A stretch of 8,189 bases of DNA from the NCBI GenBank assembly GCA_024763405.1, contig JANTFQ010000087.1:1-8189 (forward strand). The letters run 5' to 3'. Below, one piece after another: positions 1-6,689 of the stretch. The position numbers and the translations under genes are program-made. The notes beneath the pieces are model-generated. The model was not told where the DNA came from and searched no databases. It worked only from the letters and a program-made list of their open reading frames with translations. The DNA comes from Calditrichaceae bacterium (lineage in GTDB: Bacteria; Calditrichota; Calditrichia; Calditrichales; Calditrichaceae). Each line of letters starts with the position of its first letter. The stretch's first letter is position 1.

Positions 1-729
1 AATACGTTTTTCACCATCGCCAATATTTATTTCGAACGGCTGCACGATTATGAAAAAGCCCTGCAGTATTATTTTAAAGTGAAATACCTCTATCCGCAGA
101 GTAAGCTGCAGACCGAGGTTGGGAAGAAACTTGTAAACTGTCTGGAACGGCTGCAGAAATCCGGTGACGCCCAGCGCATCTATGAAAAAGAGGCCGCGCT
201 GGATAAGAGCAAGGTAAAGGAAAACCGGCCGGGCGAAGTACTGGCACAAACGGCAACCCGGAAATTTACCCAGGGCGATCTGGACTTCGAAATCAGCCAG
301 TTGCCGGTTTATATGCGGGATACCTTTAAAGAGAAAAAGAAAAAAGAAGAACTTTTGCAGCAATTGGTGCTGCAGGAACTGCTGTATGATTCCGCCAAAC
401 GAAAAGGATTAGATAAAGATAAGGATGTGCTGGAAGGCGCCTTCCGCGCTAAAAAAGGCCTGATGGCCGATAAACTGCTGCAAGAGGAATTGAAGGACAA
501 AGTTAAAATAGAAGCGAAAGATGTAGAGCTTTACTACCAGGCCCATAAAGATAAATATGCGGAAAAAGATAAAAAAGGTACGATAACCCGGCAGAAACCG
601 CTTGGAGAAGTGCAGCAGCAGGTGGCGCAGGATTTATCGATGGAACGCCAGCAGCAGGCCTATCAGGAACTGGCGCAGCGTTTGATGAAGGCCGAAGATG
701 TGCAGTTTTTTAACAACAGAATTCGTTAG
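1..729 (+). CDS. TPR protein with SurA/PrsA-like chaperone module (5' end outside window)
   Basis: The frame is open from base 1, so the gene begins upstream and 242 residues are visible. Residues 1-35 read as a TPR helix pair (TIANIYFERLHDYEKALQYY), with more helix up to about 65. From residue 80 (VLAQTATRKFTQGDLDFEI) to about 190 the pattern matches the N-terminal fold of SurA/PrsA/PpiC foldases: a 'gdLd' entry, a charged stretch followed by EELLQQLVLQELLYDSAKRK, then KVKIEAKDVELYYQAHKDKY. Residues about 200-238 resemble the C-terminal helix of that family. The parvulin (PpiC) catalytic domain that normally sits between them is replaced by roughly 11 residues. I infer a non-catalytic periplasmic chaperone or lipoprotein fused to TPRs. 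A signal peptide, if present, lies outside the window. A GTG at 79 is internal to the TPR and is not a credible start. The family assignment is by motif reading only. Confidence 0.72.
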   Translation, partial: NTFFTIANIYFERLHDYEKALQYYFKVKYLYPQSKLQTEVGKKLVNCLERLQKSGDAQRIYEKEAALDKSKVKENRPGEVLAQTATRKFTQGDLDFEISQLPVYMRDTFKEKKKKEELLQQLVLQELLYDSAKRKGLDKDKDVLEGAFRAKKGLMADKLLQEELKDKVKIEAKDVELYYQAHKDKYAEKDKKGTITRQKPLGEVQQQVAQDLSMERQQQAYQELAQRLMKAEDVQFFNNRIR

Positions 730-944
730 TGCAATAAATGGAAAAGTGGAAATAGATTAATAAATTACAAATTACAAAAAACAAATGACAAATAAATTTC
801 AAAATAAAAATAACAAACAGCCGCATTCACCCGTCAGGTAGATGGTTTAATTATTTGGTATTGGAGTTTGTTTGCTATTTGTTAATTGTGTATTTGGGTT
901 TTAAAATTTTGAACGAGATAAATTAGTCAGCAGTAGAGAAAAAC
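730..944. other. AT-rich intergenic spacer
   Basis: This is a 215-base non-coding stretch, much richer in A and T than the genes on either side. Most of it is occupied by the imperfect inverted repeat listed separately. Any promoter for the downstream Bat locus should lie here. A weak sigma-70-like candidate is TTGGGT at 894-899 with GATAAA at 917-922 and a 17-base spacer, but it matches consensus poorly and may be chance in AT-rich DNA. Before the GTG at 945 there is only a weak GAGAA ribosome-binding candidate at 936-940. I see no gene on either strand. Confidence 0.6.
762..902. repeat. Imperfect inverted repeat, palindromic intergenic element
   Basis: The A-rich left arm 774-818 pairs with the right arm 845-889. 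By eye, about 31 of 45 positions match when the right arm is reverse-complemented, without gaps. Weaker similarity continues outward to about 762 and 902. The unpaired centre, 819-844, is more GC-rich than the arms. Both arms consist of variants of short words of the 'acaaat' kind, so each arm is also internally repetitive. Low-complexity intergenic repeats of this word type occur in many environmental bacterial genomes. It could be a MITE-like or REP-like relic, a transcribed hairpin, or the product of local word duplication. No transposase or clear target-site duplication is visible. Confidence 0.5.
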
Positions 945-1973
945 GTGAAACGATTTTTAAACATACTATTCATTCTAAGTGTAGCTGTGTCCTTGCAGGC
1001 ACAGGATAAAGGACTTATCGAAGTACGCGCCGAAGTGGATACGTCGGTGATTACCATCGGCGACCGCATCACCTATTCCATTATTATCGACCGGGATGAA
1101 CATCTGCGAACCGCGCGGCCCGGGGAAGGTCTGAATCTCGGTCAGTTTGAAATTAAGGGATACGATTTCCCCGAACCATTGCATCAGAATGGCCGGATCA
1201 TTGAACGTTTCAATTTTAATATTTCGGTTTATGATACGGGGCATTATGCCATTCCCCCTTTTCCGGTAGCTTATTTTCTGGACGACACCACCACAAAATA
1301 CAGCATCATCGAAGCTCCGGCGGTCAATATTTTTGTTAAATCGGTAATGAGCGGTGACGACGCCGGAACGCTGAAAGACGTCAAAGCGCCCATCGAAATT
1401 CCCTTTAATTACCGCTTCTGGTCTCTTATTGCGGCTCTGGCGGTTCTTTTGTTAGCCGGAATCGGGCTGGCCTATTATTTTATTAAAAAGCGCCGCGAAA
1501 AAGGCTACCTGTTCAGTCCGCCTCCTCCGCCGAGACCCGCGCACGAAATTGCACTGGAAGAATTGGATAAATTGTTTGCTTCAGACCTGTTGCAAGAGGG
1601 ACAGGTAAAAGCCTTTTTCAGCCGTTTATCCGAAATTATGCGCATTTACCTTGAAGGGCGTTATTTCATTGCGGCGCTGGAAAAAACAACGGCCGAAATT
1701 ATGCGTGATGTGAAGCGTCAGGAGCAGAATGAAGAGCGGCAGAATATGCTGGAGCAGTTACTGACCCTTTCGGACCTGGTGAAGTTTGCCAAATATAAAC
1801 CCACGGATGACGAGATAGACCGCGCTAAGGCACAGGCGCAGGATTTTGTAAATCAGACGAAATTGATTTTTGAAGCGCCGGAAGAACCGGAAAAAGAAAA
1901 AGAGACTGATGAGAACGAACCAAAGGCTATCGAAGCGCCTGCCGCCGTTTCCGAGCAGGAAGGGGGTATTTGA
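945..1973 (+). CDS. Short BatD-like membrane protein (DUF4381-like tail)
   Basis: The product is 342 residues from a GTG start, chosen because it opens directly into a signal peptide (MKRFLNILFILSVAVSLQAQ, predicted cut after about residue 20). Residues 21-133 form a beta-rich periplasmic domain like the N-terminal domain of BatD (VDTSVITIGDRITYSI, then an FNFNISVYDTGHYAIPP segment). One membrane helix spans about 158-180, followed by KKRREK, which places the C-terminus in the cytoplasm. The proline run at 192-196 leads into RPAHEIALEELDKL and then RLSEIMRIYLEGRYFIAALEKTTAEI, a pattern shared by the cytoplasmic tails of BatD and DUF4381 proteins. An acidic E/K-rich tail ends the protein. Genes of this type commonly precede batA in FCB genomes. 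It probably partners the VWA proteins in the membrane; the precise role is unknown. It overlaps batA by one base. Confidence 0.8.
   Translation: MKRFLNILFILSVAVSLQAQDKGLIEVRAEVDTSVITIGDRITYSIIIDRDEHLRTARPGEGLNLGQFEIKGYDFPEPLHQNGRIIERFNFNISVYDTGHYAIPPFPVAYFLDDTTTKYSIIEAPAVNIFVKSVMSGDDAGTLKDVKAPIEIPFNYRFWSLIAALAVLLLAGIGLAYYFIKKRREKGYLFSPPPPPRPAHEIALEELDKLFASDLLQEGQVKAFFSRLSEIMRIYLEGRYFIAALEKTTAEIMRDVKRQEQNEERQNMLEQLLTLSDLVKFAKYKPTDDEIDRAKAQAQDFVNQTKLIFEAPEEPEKEKETDENEPKAIEAPAAVSEQEGGI
1957..1966 (+). promoter_or_regulatory. Shine-Dalgarno sequence of batA
   Basis: The purine run AGGAAGGGGG lies inside the end of the preceding gene. It leaves 6 bases to the ATG at 1973 but only 3 to the in-frame TTG at 1970, so it supports ATG 1973 as the start. 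The layout TGATG (stop 1971-1973, start 1973-1975) is typical of translational coupling. Confidence 0.65.
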
Positions 1974-2968
1974 TGTATCGTTTTGCCGACCCGCTTTTTC
2001 TGCTGCTGTTACTCATCTTACCGCTGCTCGCATTTTGGTACCTTAAGCAAATGCGCCGGGGAAGCGGGAAAATCCGCTATTCCGATATTTCCCTTTTGAA
2101 AAATTTGGGTCACACCGCCAAACAACGCCTGCGTCATATTCTGTTCCTGCTCCGTTTACTGGGTGTAACGTTTTTAATCCTGGCCCTGGCCCGTCCGCAG
2201 TCTTCGAGTAAGGAAACCGAAACTTCGACCGAGGGGCTTGATATTGTGCTGGCAATGGATGTTTCCAGCAGTATGCTGGCCGAAGATTTTAAGCCGAATA
2301 ACCGTTTAAAAGCGGCTAAACTGGTTGCGGAGGATTTTATTAAAGGTCGTTCTAACGATCGTATCGGCCTGGTTGTGTTTGCCGGGGAAAGTTTTACACA
2401 ATGTCCGCTGACATTAGATTACGGTGTGTTGTTAACCCTCCTCGATAAACAATCCATTGCCGACAAGGACTGGGATGGTACCGCTATCGGGCTGGGTATT
2501 GCCAATGCCGTGAACCGATTGCGCGAAAGCAAGGCTAAAAGCAAAGTGGTGATTCTGCTGACAGACGGAAATAATAATCAGGGTTCTATCGATCCCATTA
2601 CAGCCGCCCGTATTGCCGCGGCCTACGATATAAAAATTTATACCATCGGCGCGGGGACAAGGGGAACGGCGATGTACCCCGTGGAAGACCCGATTTTAGG
2701 GAAGCATTACGTCCCGATGCAGGTACAAATTGATGAACAGACCCTGCGTCAAATAGCCGATATTACCGGCGGCCAATATTTCCGGGCGACCAATACGGAA
2801 AAATTAAAAAATATTTATGCCGAAATCAGCAAGCTGGAGAAGACGAAAATAGAGGTAAAGGAATTTACCCGTTACGAAGAGTATTTTGTGTACCTGCTCG
2901 CGGCGGGCCTTTTCCTGCTGCTAATCGAGCTGGTGCTGGCAAATACCTATTTTAAGAAGTTGCCGTAA
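1973..2968 (+). CDS. batA: BatA, membrane-anchored von Willebrand factor A protein
   Basis: The protein has 331 residues, the usual BatA length. Two N-terminal hydrophobic helices (about 6-24 and 56-74) flank a short basic loop, and a third helix lies near the C-terminus (about 304-324). The VWA domain occupies roughly 88-290. The MIDAS metal site looks complete: DVSSS (D96, S98, S100), T170 in DWDGT, and D198 in LLTDG. RIGLVVFAGESFTQCPLT at about 130-147 is a hallmark of BatA/BatB proteins. The VWA domain should bind a divalent metal and mediate protein contacts, with BatB as a likely partner. Whether the domain faces the periplasm, as usually drawn for Bat proteins, is inferred from the family. 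The start is set at ATG 1973, with a one-base overlap with the upstream stop and a good Shine-Dalgarno. This is a confident family call; the symbol follows the Bacteroides fragilis bat operon. Confidence 0.92.
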   Translation: MYRFADPLFLLLLLILPLLAFWYLKQMRRGSGKIRYSDISLLKNLGHTAKQRLRHILFLLRLLGVTFLILALARPQSSSKETETSTEGLDIVLAMDVSSSMLAEDFKPNNRLKAAKLVAEDFIKGRSNDRIGLVVFAGESFTQCPLTLDYGVLLTLLDKQSIADKDWDGTAIGLGIANAVNRLRESKAKSKVVILLTDGNNNQGSIDPITAARIAAAYDIKIYTIGAGTRGTAMYPVEDPILGKHYVPMQVQIDEQTLRQIADITGGQYFRATNTEKLKNIYAEISKLEKTKIEVKEFTRYEEYFVYLLAAGLFLLLIELVLANTYFKKLP

Positions 2969-3076
2969 AACCGTTCTCTGAGCTTAGTTTACCCTTTGTT
3001 GTGGGGTCGAAGGGAATAATGCGTAGTGGAAAATGAACAATGAACAATGAATAATCTCGAAATTGGTAATTAAAAA
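2969..3076. other. batA-batB intergenic spacer
   Basis: This 108-base gap is the longest interruption inside the Bat cluster, where other junctions overlap or are 2-32 bases apart. It holds a small tandem repeat (3032-3052) and an AT-rich lead into batB with no recognisable Shine-Dalgarno. I see no strong hairpin followed by a T tract, so there is no evidence for termination here. An internal promoter is possible but no convincing -35/-10 pair was found. Confidence 0.5.
3032..3052 (+). repeat. Three tandem copies of a 7-base unit
   Basis: Two exact copies of AATGAAC are followed by a third reading AATGAAT, inside the batA-batB spacer. Short repeats of this word are common in intergenic DNA of some environmental bacteria. 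It is not a known regulatory site and may simply be slippage-prone spacer. Confidence 0.6.
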
Positions 3077-4099
3077 ATGGATGTACTAAAATTTCAATAT
3101 CCGGTATTCTTACACGGACTCTGGGGCGTTGTCCTGCTGATCCTGTTTTTTGTATGGGTTTCCAGAAATAAAGAAAAACTACTCAGGCAGTTCGGTCATC
3201 TCGAAATGATGCGCAAGATGATGCCCGGCTACAGTAAAACCCGGGTGGCCTGGAAGAGCGCCTTGTTTATTATGGGCTATATTTTTCTAATCACGGCTCT
3301 GGCCGATCCCCAGATGGGTACGAAGTTAGAAGAAGTAAAACGGGAAGGTGTGGATATTGTGACCGCCCTCGATGTATCGCTCAGTATGCAGGCCGAAGAC
3401 ATCGCGCCTAATCGTCTGGAAAAAGCCAAACACGAAATTTCCAAACTGATCGATATTTTGCAGGGTGACCGTATTGGTATGGTTGCCTTTGCCGGGATGG
3501 CACATGTACAGTGTCCCTTAACCCTGGACTATTCCGCCGCCAAACTTTTTTTAAGGATGATGGATACCGATCTGATTCCCCAGCCGGGAACCGCTCTGGC
3601 CGACGCCATAAAAAAATCAATTAAGATGTTTAATCAAAAAGAGCGTAAACATAAAGTTCTCATTCTGATCACCGATGGCGAAAGCCACGAAGGGGATGTG
3701 GAGAAAGCGGCAGAAGAAGCGGCCAAAGAGGGCATCGTTATTTATACCATCGGGCTGGGTTCGGCGCGGGGCGTACCCATTCCCGTTTATGATAACAGCG
3801 GGAAGCGCGCAGGGTTTAAAAAAGACCGTGATGGAAACGTGGTCACCACAAAGCTGGACGCTTCTATCCTGCAAAAAATCGCTTTTTTAACCAACGGGAA
3901 ATATTATATTTCCAGTGGCGGCGAGACCGAGTTAACGGAGATTTATAAAGAAGTAAACAAGATGGATAAAAAGAATTTAACATCTAAGCAGTTTACGCAA
4001 TACGAAGACCGCTATCAGGTATTTGCGGTAATTGCGCTTTTATTTTTTATATTAGAAATGTTAATACCGGTGCGGAATAAAAAACTGGAAGTTCTCTAA
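3077..4099 (+). CDS. batB: BatB, membrane-anchored von Willebrand factor A protein
   Basis: The protein has 340 residues and is paralogous to BatA over its whole length. Hydrophobic helices lie at about 12-28 and 60-76, with a third at about 314-331. The VWA domain (about 91-295) has a full MIDAS set: DVSLS (D99, S101, S103), T172 in QPGTAL, and D200 in LITDGESHEGD. The stretch RIGMVAFAGMAHVQCPLTLDY matches the corresponding BatA segment. Compared with BatA, the region around 231-260 differs (VPIPVYDNSGKRAGFKKD), which is typical of BatB and separates the two paralogues. It likely forms a complex with BatA; family models put a TPR partner (BatC) next to it, as seen here. The ATG at 3077 has no clear Shine-Dalgarno, but it is the start that fits the family's MxxLxFxYP opening. 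Confidence 0.92.
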   Translation: MDVLKFQYPVFLHGLWGVVLLILFFVWVSRNKEKLLRQFGHLEMMRKMMPGYSKTRVAWKSALFIMGYIFLITALADPQMGTKLEEVKREGVDIVTALDVSLSMQAEDIAPNRLEKAKHEISKLIDILQGDRIGMVAFAGMAHVQCPLTLDYSAAKLFLRMMDTDLIPQPGTALADAIKKSIKMFNQKERKHKVLILITDGESHEGDVEKAAEEAAKEGIVIYTIGLGSARGVPIPVYDNSGKRAGFKKDRDGNVVTTKLDASILQKIAFLTNGKYYISSGGETELTEIYKEVNKMDKKNLTSKQFTQYEDRYQVFAVIALLFFILEMLIPVRNKKLEVL

Positions 4100-4131
4100 G
4101 GCCAATTTGTTTGAAGGAAAGACTGATTTAA

Positions 4132-4869
4132 ATGAAAGTAGTTTTGTTTATTAGCATTCTGCTGATTACGGCGGTTTCTCTGCCGGCTCAGAGTATCCGT
4201 GCCAAGGTGCATAAGGGGAATGAGCAGTATAAAAATGGAAAATACGAAGAAGCGCTGACTAACTATAAAGATGCTCTGTTAGATGACCCGCTAAATGAAG
4301 CGGCGCTTTTCAACGAAGGTGACGCCAGCTATAAGCTAAAGAAATACGATCAGGCTGTGGAAGCATATCAAAAGATAACGGCCAGTAAAGATTTAGCGCT
4401 TAGCGCAAAGGCTTACTATAATATAGGGAATGTCCAGTTTCAGCAAAATAAATTAAAGGAATGCATCGCATCGTATAAAAAAGCGCTGGAACTGAATCCG
4501 GACGATCAGGACGCTAAATACAATCTGGAACTGGCACGGGCAAAATTAAAGGAAAATGCTAAAAAGCAGCCGCAGAACAAGCAGCAGCAAAAGCAGCAAC
4601 AACAACAAAATCAACAGCAGCAGAATAAAGATCAGCAAAAGAAGCAGGAGCAGAAAAAAGAAGAACAAAAACAGCAGCAAAAGAAAAACGCGCAAAAAGA
4701 TCAACAAAAAGATCAAAAGAAACAGCAGCAAAAAGCGGGTGAAAAGAAAAAATTGAGTAAAAAAGAGGCGGAAAAAATCCTGCAGGCGCTGCGCGAACAG
4801 GAAAAGAATAAACAGAAAAAGACACGTCCGGTACGCGGAGGACGTGGCCGGGTAGATAAAGACTGGTAA
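4132..4869 (+). CDS. batC: BatC, periplasmic TPR protein with Gln/Lys-rich tail
   Basis: The protein has 245 residues. A signal peptide (1-20, ending SLPAQ) directs it to the periplasm. Three TPR-like units follow: about 26-56 (GNEQYKNGKYEEALTNYKDA), 57-90, and 94-127 (YYNIGNVQFQQNKLKECIAS, ending LELNPDD). Residues about 144-206 are almost only Q, K, N, E and D. A helical segment, LSKKEAEKILQALREQEK (208-225), and a C-terminal KDW are shared features of BatC proteins. The TPRs probably bind BatA/BatB or BatD. The AAGGA at 4114-4118 is a ribosome-binding candidate but sits 13 bases from the ATG, which is long. The gap from batB is 32 bases and to batD only 2. The Q/K tract may be flexible; its length is expected to vary between relatives. 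Confidence 0.87.
   Translation: MKVVLFISILLITAVSLPAQSIRAKVHKGNEQYKNGKYEEALTNYKDALLDDPLNEAALFNEGDASYKLKKYDQAVEAYQKITASKDLALSAKAYYNIGNVQFQQNKLKECIASYKKALELNPDDQDAKYNLELARAKLKENAKKQPQNKQQQKQQQQQNQQQQNKDQQKKQEQKKEEQKQQQKKNAQKDQQKDQKKQQQKAGEKKKLSKKEAEKILQALREQEKNKQKKTRPVRGGRGRVDKDW
4561..4749 (+). repeat. Low-complexity CAG/CAA/AAA-rich coding tract in batC
   Basis: About 63 codons are drawn mainly from CAG, CAA, AAA and AAG, encoding the Gln/Lys linker of BatC. The purine-rich strand gives long spurious open frames on the opposite strand (poly-Leu/Phe) and in the second + frame. Imperfect CAG/CAA runs (for example 4585-4622) could change length by slippage while keeping frame. The tract is a known feature type in BatC, not a mobile repeat. 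Confidence 0.75.
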
Positions 4870-4871
4870 GT

Positions 4872-6689
4872 ATGAAAACACGATTTACGATAATATTTTT
4901 TCTATTTATGGTAGGGCTGGCCTTTGCACAGGATATAAAGATCCAGGCGTCCATATCCGCAGCTACTGTTGGGGTCAACGATCAGTTCACCTATTCACTG
5001 GAAATTTCCGGAAGTGCCGCCAGTCTGCCTGAACCCGAATTACCGGAATTTAATGATTTTATGGTGCTGTCCGGCCCGAACTCTTCCACCAGTATTCAAA
5101 TTGTCAACGGCAGTATGTCCTCCACGAAATCAAATACCTTTTATCTGCAGCCCACAAAGGAAGGCACTTTTACTATTCCTCCGGCGGTGGTACGCTATAA
5201 GGGAAAGGTGTATAAATCCAATTCTGTTTCCATCAAAGTGACTAAATCCGCTGTTCGTTCCACAGCTGCGAACAAGCCCTCCGCACAGTCAAAATCGGAT
5301 TCCGAAATCAGTGGACAGGATTTGTATATTAAAACTCTTGTTTCGAAACGTAAGGCCTACGTTGGCGAACAGATCACCGTTTCGTATAAACTGTATTTCC
5401 GGGCGGAAGTGCGCGGTTATGATTTCAAAAAGCAGCCCTCCTTCCCGGGATTTTGGAAAGAAGATTTTGAGATGGCCCGGCGGCCGCAAACCAGCAGGGA
5501 AGTGGTAAACGGAATCGCATACAATACGGCTATTCTTAAAAAATATGCCCTTTTCCCGGCGCAAATCGGGAAACAGTCGCTCGATCCCATTCAGGCCATA
5601 CTGGAAGTTGTGGTAAAAAACCGCAGCAGAAGACGCAGTTTGTTTGACAGCTTTTTTGATGACCCTTTTGGCCGGACGGTTCAAAAGGTGATTTCGACCA
5701 GACCGGTTACCATTAATGTTTTGCCGCTTCCGGACCGGGGAAAACCAAAAAATTTCAGCGGCGCTGTGGGGGATTTTACATATTCGCTGCGTGCGGATAA
5801 GGTAAAAACCAGGGTAAACGACGCGGTTTCGTTAAAGCTTAAAATTAAAGGGGCCGGAAATATTAAAATGGCGCAATTGCCAAAACTATCGATTCCCTCC
5901 GACATCGAACAGTATGAACCGAAAATAAGTTTTAAAACCAGCAAAAATAACGGTGTTATCCGCGGGGAAAAGAGCGCCGAAATAATTTTGGTACCGCGTG
6001 TTGCAGGAGCCTTTACCATTAAACCGGTGCCGTTTTCCTATTTTGATCCCACTGAAAAAAAATATAAAACATCCAGGGCACAAACGCTTAGTTTAAAGGT
6101 TGAAAAAGGAAATGGACAAGCGGCTGTCTCTGCCGCACAGAATAGCGGGTTGAGTCAAAAAGAAGTCGCCTTGCTGGGCAAGGATATTCACTATATTAAA
6201 GAATCCGGAGAACTGGAACCCCTTTCCTACAGGCCCTATCGGTCAGCCTATTTCTGGGGTAGTATTTCCGGTTTGCTGATTTTATTTATGGCCTTTATCA
6301 TTTACGATGATCGGCAGGCGCGTATTCTCGGCGATGCACGACTGGTACGCAGTAAACGTGCCGGCCGTTTTGCATCCAAACAATTAGCTCTGGCTAAAAG
6401 GCATCTCAATGATGAAGAAAAAGGTGAATTTTATAAAGCCGTTTCATTGGCGCTGCGGGGATTTGTACAGGATAAACTGAATATTGAACTGACCGAATTC
6501 AGCGCCGCAAATGTCAGACGCAAATTAAGTGAACGCGGCATTCCTTCGGAAGATATTGAAGCCTATTCGTCCGTTTTGGAAGAGAGTGATTTTAAACAGT
6601 TTGCCGGAACCGGTTCCTCTTTGGAAGAGCGCAGGGAATTATTTGAACGGGCAAAAACGGTTTTGACCCGGCTGGAGAAGTGGATATGA
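4872..6689 (+). CDS. batD: BatD, large periplasmic beta-domain protein with C-terminal membrane anchor
   Basis: The protein has 605 residues, the usual length of the BatD (oxygen tolerance) family. The signal peptide is MKTRFTIIFFLFMVGLAFAQ. The periplasmic part (about 21-455) reads as successive Ig-like beta domains: the first opens SISAATVGVNDQFTYSLEI and closes with TKEGTFTIPPAVVRYKGKVY; the second begins near 150 (ISGQDLYIKTLVSKRKAYVGEQ); the third begins near 292 (AVGDFTYSLRADKVKTRVND). The FFDDPFG motif at 261-267 after a basic RRR stretch is common in BatD. One membrane helix lies at about 462-481, then a cytoplasmic helical tail (about 482-605) with YKAVSLALRGFVQDKLNIE and LEERRELFERAKTVL, related to the tail of the shorter protein at 945-1973. 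No Shine-Dalgarno precedes the ATG, and the 2-base gap after batC suggests re-initiation by terminating ribosomes. It overlaps batE by 4 bases. Confidence 0.92.
   Translation: MKTRFTIIFFLFMVGLAFAQDIKIQASISAATVGVNDQFTYSLEISGSAASLPEPELPEFNDFMVLSGPNSSTSIQIVNGSMSSTKSNTFYLQPTKEGTFTIPPAVVRYKGKVYKSNSVSIKVTKSAVRSTAANKPSAQSKSDSEISGQDLYIKTLVSKRKAYVGEQITVSYKLYFRAEVRGYDFKKQPSFPGFWKEDFEMARRPQTSREVVNGIAYNTAILKKYALFPAQIGKQSLDPIQAILEVVVKNRSRRRSLFDSFFDDPFGRTVQKVISTRPVTINVLPLPDRGKPKNFSGAVGDFTYSLRADKVKTRVNDAVSLKLKIKGAGNIKMAQLPKLSIPSDIEQYEPKISFKTSKNNGVIRGEKSAEIILVPRVAGAFTIKPVPFSYFDPTEKKYKTSRAQTLSLKVEKGNGQAAVSAAQNSGLSQKEVALLGKDIHYIKESGELEPLSYRPYRSAYFWGSISGLLILFMAFIIYDDRQARILGDARLVRSKRAGRFASKQLALAKRHLNDEEKGEFYKAVSLALRGFVQDKLNIELTEFSAANVRRKLSERGIPSEDIEAYSSVLEESDFKQFAGTGSSLEERRELFERAKTVLTRLEKWI
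6674..6677 (+). promoter_or_regulatory. Shine-Dalgarno sequence of batE
   Basis: GGAG inside the end of batD lies 8 bases before the ATG at 6686, but only 2 bases before the alternative in-frame GTG at 6680. It therefore favours the ATG, which also forms the classic ATGA overlap with the batD stop at 6687-6689. Confidence 0.6.

Noticed and set aside
79..81. GTG as the start of the first gene
   Set aside because: The same frame is open back to base 1 and encodes a coherent TPR helix pair across this codon, so it is internal to a gene starting outside the window.
774..889. CRISPR-like array in the AT-rich spacer
   Set aside because: The words are short, degenerate and inverted rather than regularly spaced direct repeats with unique spacers, and no cas gene is present.
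1970..1972. TTG as the batA start
   Set aside because: It lies only 3 bases from the purine-rich Shine-Dalgarno, while ATG 1973 has a normal 6-base spacing and the typical stop/start overlap.
4546..4978. Long open frames on the - strand (poly-Leu/Phe and Ala/Phe-rich products) across the end of batC
   Set aside because: They are mirror images of the CAG/AAA-rich tract of batC, have implausible low-complexity products and no start signals, and conflict with a well-supported + strand gene.
4969..5241. Second + frame open reading frame inside batD
   Set aside because: It is fully inside batD, with no family pattern and no ribosome-binding site; batD itself matches its family across this region.
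6680..6682. GTG as the batE start
   Set aside because: It adds only two residues, sits 2 bases from the GGAG, and the ATG at 6686 has better spacing and the classic ATGA overlap.
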